From assembly GCF_003601975.1 (NCBI RefSeq), contig NZ_QZWZ01000004.1, positions 1 to 64,000 of the forward strand: a stretch of 64,000 nucleotides of DNA, written 5' to 3'. This document shows positions 9,019 to 17,845 of this stretch, piece after piece. Under the pieces are notes generated by a model. The model searched no databases. It was not told the origin of the DNA and worked only from the letters and a program-made list of their open reading frames with translations. This stretch comes from Mesorhizobium waimense. GTDB lineage: Bacteria > Pseudomonadota > Alphaproteobacteria > Rhizobiales > Rhizobiaceae. How positions within the stretch are numbered: the stretch's first letter is position 1; every line of letters begins with the position of its first letter. The translations under genes were made by a program, and so were the position numbers.

Positions 9019-10017
9019 CTAGTCGACCGCTTTCGCGAGCTTCACCTTGTGCCAGGCGATGATGTCCATCAGTTCCGGCGAGAATGCGTCATAGGCGGGA
9101 ACCCCGGCCCTCGCCAGCGCGCCACGCACGCTGGCCATGCCGGTCGCCGGCGTCCCGGTCTCGACGAGCGAAGACACGAAGGCCGCGAATTCGATCCTCG
9201 GCTGGTGTCCGTCCGTCGCCAGTTCGGGATGCACGAATTCAAGCCCGTAGAAATGGTGATCCGGATCGGACACCTTGCCGACCATATGCGTCCCGCAAGA
9301 CCTGCAGCGGTGGCGTTCGATCTTCTGCGTGGCGTCCACGGCCTCGAGCTTATCGCGCTGCGCCGCGACGGAGATGCTGCCGGCCGGCACAAGGGCGATC
9401 TGCGCAAAGACGGCACCGGCAGGCTTCCAGCATTTCGAGCAGCCGCACAGATGGTTGTGCGCCACCGCCTGGTCCGCCGCGATCTCCACTGGCTCGCTGG
9501 CACATCTGCAACGCGCGGTGAATGCTCCGGCCGGCGAAGCCGCCACGTCTCGGCCGACAGCAGGGTGCAGCACGGCGGTCTCGCCGCGCAGCGCCTCCGC
9601 CCGCGCCTTCAGCGCGCGGTTCAAGTCGTGATAGGCGGTTCGCAGGTTGGTATCGATGCTGGGCCAGCGTTCGTCGGCCATCGGACCATCGAAGATCTCG
9701 TTGTGGCGTACCCGCGTGCCGCCATTCCCGGTCGGCTCCAGGATGAAGATGTGCTCCGCGCTGAACACGCCGCCAGGCGCCTGGGTCAGCCAGCGTAGTT
9801 CCCGCGCCCCCACGATTCGGGTGATGGTCGGCGTGACCTCGCGCTCGGGTACGTTGGGCTGGCGCAGCGTCCCGACGACCTGCTGTCCGACCGTCGTGCG
9901 TCCACGCAGCGCCGGCAAGGCCGGATTCCAGTCGGGGTAAAGCTCGATGTCGTCCAGAACGGCCCACACGGTCTGTGGCGGCGCGTCGATGACGATCTCG
10001 GTTTCAAGCAAGCGCAT
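9019..10017 (-). CDS. SRPBCC domain fused to a Gfa/CENP-V-type glutathione-dependent formaldehyde-activating domain
   Basis: The 332-residue protein has two parts. Residues 1 to about 145 are a polyketide-cyclase/SRPBCC hydrophobic-pocket domain (VIDAPPQTVWAVLDDIELYPDWNP). Residues from about 165 on are a Gfa-type zinc domain with Cys170/172 (CRC), Cys191/193/196 (CGCSKC) and Cys238/241 (CRSC), the complete ligand set of Gfa. Gfa proteins are proposed to help glutathione react with formaldehyde, although that activity is disputed for some members. The fusion to an SRPBCC domain is unusual and could deliver a hydrophobic aldehyde or aromatic ligand to the zinc domain. It lies between livF and adhI in the same direction, which supports a role in formaldehyde handling. 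Confidence 0.8.
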   Translation of the reverse strand: MRLLETEIVIDAPPQTVWAVLDDIELYPDWNPALPALRGRTTVGQQVVGTLRQPNVPEREVTPTITRIVGARELRWLTQAPGGVFSAEHIFILEPTGNGGTRVRHNEIFDGPMADERWPSIDTNLRTAYHDLNRALKARAEALRGETAVLHPAVGRDVAASPAGAFTARCRCASEPVEIAADQAVAHNHLCGCSKCWKPAGAVFAQIALVPAGSISVAAQRDKLEAVDATQKIERHRCRSCGTHMVGKVSDPDHHFYGLEFVHPELATDGHQPRIEFAAFVSSLVETGTPATGMASVRGALARAGVPAYDAFSPELMDIIAWHKVKLAKAVD

Positions 10018-10065
10018 GGGACATCCTCATTCATGGAGCAGATTGTTTTGGCGTGCGGCAGTGCG

Positions 10066-10794
10066 CTAATGCGCGGCCGCCGCGGCAACGTCGCCGAGGT
10101 AGGCGCTCATGACCTTTGGATCCTTGAGCAGGTTCGACGCCGTGTCCTCTCCGACGATCCTTCCCGTCTCGATCAGATAGCCGCGAGCGGCGGTCTTGAG
10201 GCTCAGCCGCGCGTTCTGCTCGACGAGCAGGATGCCGAAACCTTCGGCGACGATGGTGGCCAGTGACTTGAACAGCTCCTTGGACAGCAGCGGCGACAGG
10301 CCGAGGGAGGGCTCGTCGAGCATAAGAATGTCGGGCTTCGCCATCAGCGCCCTGCCGATCGCGACCATCTGCTGCTCGCCGCCCGACATGGTCTGCGCCA
10401 GCTGGCGGCGACGCTCGGCGAGCCGGGGGAACAGGCCGTAGACGAAATCAAGCCTCTTGCCCGCATCGGCCTTCGCGCGCCTGGCATGGCTTCCAAGCCG
10501 CAGGTTCTCAGCCACGGTGAGTTCGCCAAAGATACCTCGGCCTTCCGGGACAAGCGCGATCCCCTCCTCCACCATGAGATGGGCGTCGAGTTTCGTGACA
10601 TCCTTGCCGTTCATGACGATCCTGGTGCCGGCCTCCGTCCCGACAAGCCCGGCGACAGCACCGAGGAAGCTGGACTTTCCGGCGCCGTTGGCACCCAGGA
10701 TGACGCAGATCTCGCCTTTGGAAACACGTGCGGAAACGCCTTCGAGCGCGACGTGGCGTCCGTAGCGGACGCCGAGATTGGACACCTCAAGCAT
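10066..10794 (-). CDS. livF: branched-chain-type ABC importer, ATP-binding protein LivF
   Basis: This is one of two ATPases of a HAAT-family importer. The 242-residue protein has Walker A GANGAGKSS near residue 36, signature MSGGEQQ, Walker B ILMLDEPS and the LivF-type ending with GEDTASNLLKDPKVMSAYLG. The start ATG at 10794 overlaps the last codons of livG by eight bases. Operon neighbours are livG, livM, livH and livK upstream and the formaldehyde genes downstream. Importers of this family often carry aromatic acids in soil bacteria, which is the most likely cargo here given the context. Confidence 0.9.
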   Translation of the reverse strand: MLEVSNLGVRYGRHVALEGVSARVSKGEICVILGANGAGKSSFLGAVAGLVGTEAGTRIVMNGKDVTKLDAHLMVEEGIALVPEGRGIFGELTVAENLRLGSHARRAKADAGKRLDFVYGLFPRLAERRRQLAQTMSGGEQQMVAIGRALMAKPDILMLDEPSLGLSPLLSKELFKSLATIVAEGFGILLVEQNARLSLKTAARGYLIETGRIVGEDTASNLLKDPKVMSAYLGDVAAAAAH

Positions 10795-11521
10795 CGTCGT
10801 CGTCCCCCAGATAGGCGCGGACAACCTCCGGGTCGGCCAGGACACTGGCAGACTTGCCGTCGGCGATCTTCGTACCGGAATTCATGACCACGCAGCGTTG
10901 GCAAAGCGAGCGGATGGCATCCATCACATGCTCGACCATGATGATCGTCCGGCCCTGCGCGCTGATCTCGCGGATGAGCTCCATGCCGATCCTGAGTTCG
11001 CTGGGGTTGAGGCCGGCGAGCCACTCGTCGAGCAACAGGACGTGAGGGTTGCCCGCAAGGGCACGGCCGAGCTCGATCCTCTTCTGATCGATATAGGTCA
11101 TCGCCGCGACGGGAACCTCCTCGCGACCCTTCAACCCGACACGCTCCAGCAGATCGCGGGCCAGTGCCAACGCCTCGTCGCCCCAGAGCTTGTTGTGCCC
11201 GAATACGGCGCCGGCTGCGACGTTCTCCAGCGCACTCATCGTCGGCAGAACGCGCACCAGCTGGAAGGTTCGGGCAACCCCGATCCGAGCGATCTTGTGG
11301 GCCGGCAGTCCGGCGATCGGCTGACCGGACAGAAGGATGTTGCCCGACGTTGGCGACAGCGTCCCCGATATCAGGTTGAGCATCGTGGTCTTGCCCGAAC
11401 CGTTCGGGCCGATCAGCCCGAGCAACTCGCCCTCAGCAACCTCGAAACTCACGTCATTGACGGCGACGAGGCCACCGAAGGCCTTGCGCACCCTGTCGAT
11501 GGCCAGCAGAGGAACGCTCAT
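10787..11521 (-). CDS. livG: branched-chain-type ABC importer, ATP-binding protein LivG
   Basis: The 244-residue partner ATPase starts at ATG 11519-11521, overlapping the livM stop in an ATGA arrangement. Walker A is GPNGSGKTT and the tail is VVRAYLGDDDDA. Two motifs depart from the norm: the signature region reads MTYIDQKRIELGRAL rather than the usual LSYGQQR-like form, and Walker B is LLLDEWLAGLNP, with Trp where Pro normally follows DE. The catalytic Glu is kept, so the subunit can still be active, but the altered signature may make the ATPase pair asymmetric. The role in uptake is as for livF. Confidence 0.87.
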   Translation of the reverse strand: MSVPLLAIDRVRKAFGGLVAVNDVSFEVAEGELLGLIGPNGSGKTTMLNLISGTLSPTSGNILLSGQPIAGLPAHKIARIGVARTFQLVRVLPTMSALENVAAGAVFGHNKLWGDEALALARDLLERVGLKGREEVPVAAMTYIDQKRIELGRALAGNPHVLLLDEWLAGLNPSELRIGMELIREISAQGRTIIMVEHVMDAIRSLCQRCVVMNSGTKIADGKSASVLADPEVVRAYLGDDDDA

Positions 11522-12489
11522 CTGCCCTCCTCCACTGTCGATGTCAGCAAGCTCTGCTCGGCTGGGCGGCGGCGACGGAACAGGCTTTCCAGCTGCCCCG
11601 TGACGCCGTCGGGAAGCACATACACGATCGCGAGGAAGGCGATGCCGACGATCACCGCAGTCTGGTTGGGGAAGTGGCCCGAGATGAAGTCCATCACCAG
11701 GGTGAATGGGACAACGCCGACCAGGGGCCCCCACAGGCGGCGCGTGCCACCAAGCAGTGCCATGATGACCACGAAGAAGGACGTCATCGGGCTGAACGCC
11801 GCGTCCGGCGTGATATAGGAGTAGCGTGGCGCCATGATCGCGCCGGCTACAGCAATGAAGGCTCCGGAGACCGCGAACAGGATGATCCTGGTTCGAGCAG
11901 TGTCGACACCGACATGGCGCGCCACGGCCTCGTCATTGCCGATGATACGCAAGGCCAGGCCGAGCCGGGACCTGTTGATGAGCCATCCGGTCACGAAGAC
12001 AATCACCGTCAGCGCAAGCAGCAGCCAGTAGAGATGCGCCTCGGTGAGATCGGTGAAGACGTAGAGCCCGATCGCGCCACCGAAATTGGTTTGTACCCAG
12101 GTCACGATCTGGCCCATGAGTTCGGTAAGGCCGAGGGTGAAGATCACGAAATAGACGCCCGAGAGCCTGAGAGTCGCCAATCCGACCAGCATGGCAAGCA
12201 AGGCGCCGGCCGCGACCGCGATGAGGATGAGCGCGGGGAAAGGCAGGACGTCGATGAAGATCGCGACCGAATAGGTTCCGACCCCGAAGAAGGCGGCGCT
12301 CGCCAGCGAGACCAGGTGCGTCGGTCCGGAAAACAGCGCCCAGGCCGTGCATATGGCCGCATACAGCATGATGTTCACGCTGAGCGACAACCAGAACCCC
12401 TCGGTGACCAAGGGGAGAAATGCCAGCACAGCCGCGCAGGCAAGGCCAGCGCCAAGAGCCAGAAGTTCATTGCGCGGGATGTTCATCAC
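11518..12489 (-). CDS. livM: branched-chain-type ABC importer, permease LivM
   Basis: The 323-residue inner-membrane permease has about nine to ten membrane spans and LivM hallmarks: LRLSGVYFVIFTLGLTELM, NRSRLGLALRIIGNDEAVA (the EAA-like cytoplasmic loop contacting the ATPase) and LLGGTRRLWGPLVG. It overlaps livG and livH by four bases at each side, so translation is probably coupled. It forms the channel with LivH. Confidence 0.9.
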   Translation of the reverse strand: MMNIPRNELLALGAGLACAAVLAFLPLVTEGFWLSLSVNIMLYAAICTAWALFSGPTHLVSLASAAFFGVGTYSVAIFIDVLPFPALILIAVAAGALLAMLVGLATLRLSGVYFVIFTLGLTELMGQIVTWVQTNFGGAIGLYVFTDLTEAHLYWLLLALTVIVFVTGWLINRSRLGLALRIIGNDEAVARHVGVDTARTRIILFAVSGAFIAVAGAIMAPRYSYITPDAAFSPMTSFFVVIMALLGGTRRLWGPLVGVVPFTLVMDFISGHFPNQTAVIVGIAFLAIVYVLPDGVTGQLESLFRRRRPAEQSLLTSTVEEGR

Positions 12490-13352
12490 GCCGGCCGCTT
12501 TCCGAAGATGCCCTGCGGCCGCAACAGCAGAACGAGGATGAAAAGGGCGTAGTTGGCCGCCAGCGTCAGTCCCGGATCCAGCAGGCTGGCGACGAGCGTC
12601 TCGGTCAGGCCCAGGACGAGAGCGGCAAGAACCGCGCCGCGAATGTCACCAACACCGCCCATGATCACGATAATCAGCGCCTTCATGGTGAAGAGCACCC
12701 CCATCGACGTGTTGAACGTGTAGAAGGTCGACAACAGCGTGCCGGCGCAGGCCGTGATCGTTCCTCCCAGGGCAAAGGCGAAGGCCGCTGTCCTGCGCAC
12801 ATCGATTGCCACGAGCCGTGCCGCGCGCGGATCGACGGCGACGGCGCGAACCGCCGTGCCGCGGTCGGTGTGGTAAAGAAAGACGTAGAGCGCGGCGGCT
12901 ATAACGGCCGCGGCGACAAAAGCCACGACGCGGTTCAGGCCGAACGAGTCACCCATGATCGAGAATGGCTGGGCGAGGAACTCATAGTTGAAATAGGATC
13001 CGCCGAAGGCCTGCAGCATCAGCCCCTGGAACAGGAACAGCAGTCCGAAAGTCGCAAGGATCGAATCGACCTCGAGCATGCCGCGGTTCTTGGCCCGCTT
13101 CACCAGAGGCTGCATCAGCCAGGCATAGATCAGCCAGTTGATGACGAACGCGCCGGGGCCGATCACCAGCAGGCCCACAAGCGGATTGATGCCATAGCCC
13201 GTATACAGCCAGAAGGTGAAGAAGCATGCGGCTACGAGCGTCTCGCCATTGGCGAGGTTCATTATCCGCGCCACGCCGTACTGGAGCGTGAGCCCGAGCG
13301 CGATGAGCGTATAGGTGCCCCCAAGGAGCAGGCCTGTCAGCAGGATGAGCAT
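12486..13352 (-). CDS. livH: branched-chain-type ABC importer, permease LivH
   Basis: The 288-residue permease shows the LivH pattern: TLIALGLTLQYGVARIMNLANGE in the first quarter, HTDRGTAVRAVAVDPRAARL in the coupling loop, and IIVIMGGVGDIRGAVLAALVLGL toward the end. Membrane spans cover most of the sequence. It follows livK after a 61-base gap that contains a small hairpin and overlaps livM. Confidence 0.9.
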   Translation of the reverse strand: MLILLTGLLLGGTYTLIALGLTLQYGVARIMNLANGETLVAACFFTFWLYTGYGINPLVGLLVIGPGAFVINWLIYAWLMQPLVKRAKNRGMLEVDSILATFGLLFLFQGLMLQAFGGSYFNYEFLAQPFSIMGDSFGLNRVVAFVAAAVIAAALYVFLYHTDRGTAVRAVAVDPRAARLVAIDVRRTAAFAFALGGTITACAGTLLSTFYTFNTSMGVLFTMKALIIVIMGGVGDIRGAVLAALVLGLTETLVASLLDPGLTLAANYALFILVLLLRPQGIFGKRPA

Positions 13353-13375
13353 TGGTACTCTCGCAGTGAGGGCCC

Positions 13376-13392
13376 GGCGTCACGAGGACGCC
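13376..13392 (-). other. intercistronic hairpin between livK and livH
   Basis: GGCGTC pairs with GACGCC around a five-base loop in the 61-base gap behind the livK stop. Such hairpins behind binding-protein genes commonly stabilise the upstream message so that the binding protein is made in excess over the permeases. The stem is short, so the call is modest. Confidence 0.35.
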
Positions 13393-13413
13393 GAGGCCCC
13401 TGGGAGGATCGGA

Positions 13414-14622
13414 TCAATTGCTGGGCCAGGCGGGCTTGAGTACTGGCTGTTGCGCGCCTTGGAGGTTGCCGGTCGCCCTGACGCCATGAACGACACCATC
13501 GCTCCACTGGCCCACCGTCCAGTTGTTGTTGTTAATGTTGTTGTCGAAGTGAACATCGCCGATGACGGTCTTGAAGGTGCCCGACTGGATTTCCTTGTTG
13601 AGCGCATTCTTGTCCAGGCTGCCGACGTGCTCGACGGCCTGCTGCAGGATCTCCAGGCTGGCATAGGCCACCGGGCTCGCCCACCAATCGGCTTCTTGAC
13701 CCGTCACCTCGAGGTGCTCCTTGCGATAGGCCTGGAAGATGGGGGCGCTCGCATTGACGCCGCCCATGATCAGGATGCCGTTGGCAGCAGCGCCAAAGCG
13801 CTTTCTATAAGCGTCGAGATTGCCGCCGACGCTCACGAAGAACGCCTTGACGTCGAACTTCTGCAACTGCGCCTGCTCCGTGAGGGCGAAGCTGTCGGGT
13901 GGGTAGGAGTAGGCGATGAAGGCGTCGGGGTTCGCCGCTTTGGCGCTTGCTATGACCGGAGCGAGGTCCTGATTGCCGAGCGGATAGGAGCTTTCGTAAA
14001 CGATATCGAAGCCGGCCTGCTTGAGCGCGGGCTTGCCGGTCTTGATCATCTCGAGGCCGAAGGCATCGGAGACGTTGACCACCGCCACCCGGTTGCCGAT
14101 CTTGCCGGCGTCGTGCAAATCCTTGAGCGTGCCGACAATACCATCGGCGATGCCCTGCGCCCGGCCGAGCAGCCAGAACGTGTTCGGCCAGCGCTTGACG
14201 AACTGGTCGAGATCGTTGGCATTGCCGGTCGAGACGATCTGCGGATAGCCATATTTCGCGATCAACGGGGCGGTCGCGAGATTGAGTCCTGTCGAATATG
14301 GCGGGATGATCAGGTCGACCTGGTCCTGGGTGGCAAGACGCTGGATGTTCTTGACCGCCTCTTCCGGCGACGACTTGTCGTCATATTCGACGATCTCGAT
14401 CGGCCGCATCTGATCGCCGACCTTGAGGCCGCCGGCCTTGTTCACTTTCTCGACCCACAGCTTGATGTTCGGCCAAAGCACGCCTGACGCGCCACCTGCG
14501 AGCGGCCCGGTCTTGGAGGCGCTCACGCCGATCCTGACTGGGTCCTGCGCCAAGGCGCCGCCGAACGTGCCGACCGCCAAGGCCGCCGAAAGCATGAGTA
14601 CGTTGAAACTGCGTCGCAACAT
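13414..14622 (-). CDS. livK: branched-chain-type ABC importer, periplasmic substrate-binding protein
   Basis: The 402-residue protein has a Sec signal peptide (LRRSFNVLMLSAALAVGTFG, cleavage after GALA) and a type I periplasmic-binding fold of the aromatic/amino-acid class: VRIGVSASKTGPLAGGASGV at the mature N-terminus, then AVKNIQRLATQDQVDLIIPPYS and FIAYSYPPDSF. The form with Trp-rich segments (VLWPNIKLWV, WPNTFWLLG) is common in binding proteins for aromatic acids. It is first gene of a minus-strand run reaching to fghA at 6803 and lies behind the GATACC-type promoter near 14867-14905. Confidence 0.88.
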   Translation of the reverse strand: MLRRSFNVLMLSAALAVGTFGGALAQDPVRIGVSASKTGPLAGGASGVLWPNIKLWVEKVNKAGGLKVGDQMRPIEIVEYDDKSSPEEAVKNIQRLATQDQVDLIIPPYSTGLNLATAPLIAKYGYPQIVSTGNANDLDQFVKRWPNTFWLLGRAQGIADGIVGTLKDLHDAGKIGNRVAVVNVSDAFGLEMIKTGKPALKQAGFDIVYESSYPLGNQDLAPVIASAKAANPDAFIAYSYPPDSFALTEQAQLQKFDVKAFFVSVGGNLDAYRKRFGAAANGILIMGGVNASAPIFQAYRKEHLEVTGQEADWWASPVAYASLEILQQAVEHVGSLDKNALNKEIQSGTFKTVIGDVHFDNNINNNNWTVGQWSDGVVHGVRATGNLQGAQQPVLKPAWPSN

Positions 14623-14991
14623 CGATTCCTCCCAGTGCTGGTTGCAGTGGGCGCTGCACTCGCCTCGCGGTTCGCGAGAACGAGTTGATCGCCCGATCCT
14701 CCCTAGCGAAATTGCTTAGGCCATTTTCCTCCGATGATCCAGCAAATTTCGTAATATTCAATATTTTCGTTATTTTGTTGGAGCGACGATATTCCTATCT
14801 CCCCGAGGCAAGCCGGAATATGGCCGCTGTATCCGCTTGGCGGAGCGGTTCCGCCTCATGCCATTTAGATACCACATAGTATTCAGATACGATACGGGAT
14901 GTCAATGCGAAAAGAACAACCGGCGCGCTCTGCTTCCCTCTTGTCCGCGTCAGGAAGAAACGGAACGCCAGCGCTCGGCCGGGCGCGGCCC
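14623..14991. other. intergenic control region upstream of livK
   Basis: This 369-base stretch separates livK from the end of the ferredoxin reductase gene. It is AT-rich between 14740 and 14800 and contains the promoter and operator at 14867-14905 on the minus strand, giving livK a leader of about 240 bases. I see no gene in it. The segments AAATTTCGTAAT (near 14754) and ATATTTTCGTTATT (near 14761) resemble degenerate TTTTCGAAA sites. Confidence 0.55.
14867..14905 (-). promoter_or_regulatory. GATACC-type operator and promoter for the liv-formaldehyde operon
   Basis: AGATACC-ACAT-AGTATTC (14867-14884) is an imperfect 18-bp palindrome that is immediately followed by a second, partly overlapping AGATACG-ATAC-GGGATG. 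On the minus strand TTGACA (TGTCAA at 14900-14905) is 16 bases upstream of AATACT, which lies inside the palindrome. The layout equals that at 1068 and 4149. Confidence 0.6.
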
Positions 14992-16254
14992 TCATTTCGA
15001 GGAGTTCGCCAGGGCCTCGAGCGCCAGCACCGGATCCGCTACCTGAGTGGGGTCGGGGCTGGCCGATACGGCAAGAAGGCGCTTTCCAATCAGATAGTCG
15101 CGCGGCGCGTTCAGCCCATCGACGGCGACGAACAGCCCCTCGCGGTAGTACCAGTGAGACCGTCCCGGTCCCGCCCCCTGCCTGACAACCACCGTATCGC
15201 CCGGCCTGGACAGGCCGGCGATCTGCAGCTTGAGATCGAACTGATCCGACCAGAACCATGGCTTCGGCTTGTAGGGTTGGCGCGCGCCCATGATGTTGCG
15301 GGCGACCAGGTCGGCGCTGTCGATCGCGTTGCCGACGCTCTCCATCCGCAGACCTCCTCCCGGCAAGGAGAAGTTGGCGCAGTCACCGGCGGCCCAGATG
15401 GACGGGTCGTCGGTACGCCCGGACGCGTCGACGGCGATGCCATTATCGACGGCGAGACCCGCCTCTGCCGCCAGAGCCGTCTCCGGCATGCCGCCGATCC
15501 CCGCCACGACCACGTCGGCGGCGATGATCGTGCCGTCGCCGAGCCTGGCGCCGGCGACGCGGTCCGCGCCGAGCAATTCGCTCACCGCCTTGCCGAGGTG
15601 GAACGTCACGCCCCTGGAACGGTGAAGGTCTTCGACAGCCCTGGCTGTTTCCGCCGAGGCCACCCGCGCTAGCAGCCGATCGGCGGCTTCCACCACATCC
15701 ACTGTCATGCCGAGCCCACGCGCGACCGCAGCGATCTCGAGGCCGATATACCCACCGCCGATGACAAGGAGCTTGCCGCTCGCTTCGAGCGCAGGCCGCA
15801 ACACATCGATGTCGGCGAGCGTGCGGATCGTGAAGATACCCGCAAGGCCGCGCGAGATCGCCTGCGGAAGCTTTCGGGAGGTCGATCCGGTTGCGAGCAC
15901 GAGACGGTCGTAGGCAAGCATGCTGCCATCGGCGAGACATACGCACCGCGGGACGCGATCGATGGATGCGACGCGCGTTCCCAGGCGCAAGGCGATCCGG
16001 TTCTTTGCGTACCAGTCCTCCGCTTTCAGCTTCAACCGGTCGCGCTCGAGTTCGCCGAGAAGATAAGTCTTCGACAGCGGAGGACGCTGGTAGGGAGCAT
16101 CGGGCTCGTCGCCGATCAGGGTGAGCGAACCCGCGAACCCGTTGGTCCGCAGCTTCTCGGCTGTGGACAGCCCGGCCTGTCCGGCGCCGACGATCACGAT
16201 GCTGCTTTCGTTGCCAGGCCTGGCCGCGGCGGGATGATCGGCGTCAAGGGACAT
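14992..16254 (-). CDS. NAD(P)H-dependent ferredoxin reductase of a P450 system
   Basis: The 420-residue flavoprotein belongs to the putidaredoxin/terpredoxin reductase class that passes electrons from NADH to a [2Fe-2S] ferredoxin. The FAD site is VIVGAGQAGLSTAEKLR, the NAD site VIGGGYIGLEIAAVARGLG, and the second FAD motif SIWAAGDCANF. The family-typical PYQRPPLSK is near residue 55. It is the third gene of a P450-ferredoxin-reductase run with gaps of 11 and 16 bases, so it should supply this P450. No Rieske oxygenase is nearby to compete for it. Confidence 0.9.
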   Translation of the reverse strand: MSLDADHPAAARPGNESSIVIVGAGQAGLSTAEKLRTNGFAGSLTLIGDEPDAPYQRPPLSKTYLLGELERDRLKLKAEDWYAKNRIALRLGTRVASIDRVPRCVCLADGSMLAYDRLVLATGSTSRKLPQAISRGLAGIFTIRTLADIDVLRPALEASGKLLVIGGGYIGLEIAAVARGLGMTVDVVEAADRLLARVASAETARAVEDLHRSRGVTFHLGKAVSELLGADRVAGARLGDGTIIAADVVVAGIGGMPETALAAEAGLAVDNGIAVDASGRTDDPSIWAAGDCANFSLPGGGLRMESVGNAIDSADLVARNIMGARQPYKPKPWFWSDQFDLKLQIAGLSRPGDTVVVRQGAGPGRSHWYYREGLFVAVDGLNAPRDYLIGKRLLAVSASPDPTQVADPVLALEALANSSK

Positions 16255-16270
16255 GGTTGGGTCGCAACTG

Positions 16271-16588
16271 CTAGGCGGCCGGAACGCGGACGGAAACGTT
16301 GTCCATCGCGTCGCTGACCTTGATCTGGCAGCTCAGCCGGCTTCCGGATTCGCGCGACGCTTCGGCGAAGTCCAGCATGTCGTTTTCATGCTCGCTGATA
16401 GGTCCGAGCGCCGACATGATTTCCTCGGGAAGCACGACATGGCATGTGGCGCAGGCCGCCGAACCGTTGCATTCGGCGATGATGCCGGGAACGCTGTTTT
16501 CAAGCGCGGTTTCCATCAAGGTGCGGCCGTTCTGGGCCTCGACGGTAAGCTCCGCGCCATCTGCGAGAAGGAACTTGATCTTCGGCAT
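16271..16588 (-). CDS. [2Fe-2S] ferredoxin (putidaredoxin type)
   Basis: The 105-residue protein carries cysteines 40, 46, 49 and 87 in the C-x5-C-x2-C-x37-C spacing of adrenodoxin/putidaredoxin-type ferredoxins (ECNGSAACATCHVV). The stretch DMLDFAEASRESGSRLSCQ is typical of bacterial P450 partners. The ATG at 16586-16588 lies 11 bases behind the P450 stop. It should shuttle electrons between the reductase encoded downstream and the P450 encoded upstream. Confidence 0.9.
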   Translation of the reverse strand: MPKIKFLLADGAELTVEAQNGRTLMETALENSVPGIIAECNGSAACATCHVVLPEEIMSALGPISEHENDMLDFAEASRESGSRLSCQIKVSDAMDNVSVRVPAA

Positions 16589-16599
16589 GACAGTCTCCC

Positions 16600-17781
16600 T
16601 CAAGCGTCCCAGACGACAGGCATATGTGTGGGACCACGGAACACCCAGCCCCGGATGCGGACGAGTCGCGGATCCCTGAGCCTCAGATTGCGCAGCCGCT
16701 CGAACACCATCGGCACGGCGATCTGGCTCACCAGCGCGCGCGACACCCACGTGCCGGCGCAGAAATGCGATCCGGCGCCGAACGCCAGATGGGACTTCTT
16801 CTCCCGGAAGAGGTCGAACTTTTCAGGATCGTTGAAGCGGCGGTCGTCGTGGTTGGCGGCGCCGACGCACAGACCCACCTGCTCGCCCTTGCGGACCAGC
16901 GTGCCCGAGATCTCCGTGTCGCGGGTCAAGCGGCGCGGATACATGCCGATCGGCGAAATCCAGCGCACCGCTTCCTCGAAGGCCTGCCCCCAGAGCGAAG
17001 GCTCGGCAAGAACGCGCGCGAACTGGTCCGGGTTCTGCAGCAAGCCCAGGATCAGCGTAAGGATCGAGTCGCGGGTCTCGTTCAGCCCGCCCCCGATCGC
17101 GACCTTGATGTTGGCGTAGATCTGCTCGACCGTCTGCGCAGGATCGGCCTGGAGCATCGAAGACAGCATCGAAGGATTTGGATCGTCCCGATGATGGGAA
17201 AGCATCCTGTCGACGGCGCTCTCGACGCCGCTGGCTGCCTCCTTCGCCTTACGCGCGATCTCCGGGTTGTGCGAGTAGTTGCCGGAACCGTCGATCAGCG
17301 ACTGCGACCACAGTGCCATCGTGCGCCAGTCGACGCCATCGAAACCCAATATGTCGGCCAGGGCGCGCGCCGCGATCGGCGCGGCGAGTTCCTCGAAAAG
17401 TTCGGCCTCGCCCTTGTGCTCGATCTGCGAGATGACGTCGTCGCAAATGGCTCGCATGGGGTCGGCCCAGCAGCGCTTGACGACGCCGGGCCGCAGGCTC
17501 GGATCTATCGCCGCCCGTTCGCGGGCATGGTCTTCGCCGTCCTTGCGCATCAAATTCGGCCCGATCACCGTGTTCAGGAGCGACTGCGGATTGACGGAGG
17601 AAAACGTCTCGGGATCGCGCTCGATGGCCATGACGTCGTCGAAGCGCGTGACCATCATGATGTTCGCCGCCTCGACCTTGACGACCGGTCCGAGGTCACG
17701 GACGCGCTTAAAGACCGGATACGGATTGGCAAGCAGGTCTTCGAACGCAACGTCGTCGACCACTTTCACGGCTTCGCTCAT
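16600..17781 (-). CDS. cytochrome P450, probable aryl-ether O-demethylase
   Basis: The 393-residue soluble P450 has the heme-binding loop FGAGSHFCAGT with proximal Cys341, the ExxR helix (EEAVRW region) and an I-helix IGGGLNETRDSI with an acid-alcohol pair (Glu-Thr). The G-G-x-N-E wording resembles P450s that act on small substituted aromatics more than terpene P450s. The ATG at 17779-17781 has GGGAGG in front. It heads a three-gene operon with its ferredoxin and reductase and is divergent from a LysR gene 64 bases away. Given formaldehyde-clearing genes in the adjacent operon, oxidative O-demethylation of a methoxybenzoate or similar compound is the likely role. Substrate identity is inference. 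Confidence 0.85.
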   Translation of the reverse strand: MSEAVKVVDDVAFEDLLANPYPVFKRVRDLGPVVKVEAANIMMVTRFDDVMAIERDPETFSSVNPQSLLNTVIGPNLMRKDGEDHARERAAIDPSLRPGVVKRCWADPMRAICDDVISQIEHKGEAELFEELAAPIAARALADILGFDGVDWRTMALWSQSLIDGSGNYSHNPEIARKAKEAASGVESAVDRMLSHHRDDPNPSMLSSMLQADPAQTVEQIYANIKVAIGGGLNETRDSILTLILGLLQNPDQFARVLAEPSLWGQAFEEAVRWISPIGMYPRRLTRDTEISGTLVRKGEQVGLCVGAANHDDRRFNDPEKFDLFREKKSHLAFGAGSHFCAGTWVSRALVSQIAVPMVFERLRNLRLRDPRLVRIRGWVFRGPTHMPVVWDA

Positions 17782-17845
17782 GATTTCCTCCCTGTCGGCA
17801 GACGAGGTACGAAATCGGCGTGTATTCAGCAATGCGATGGGTTAA

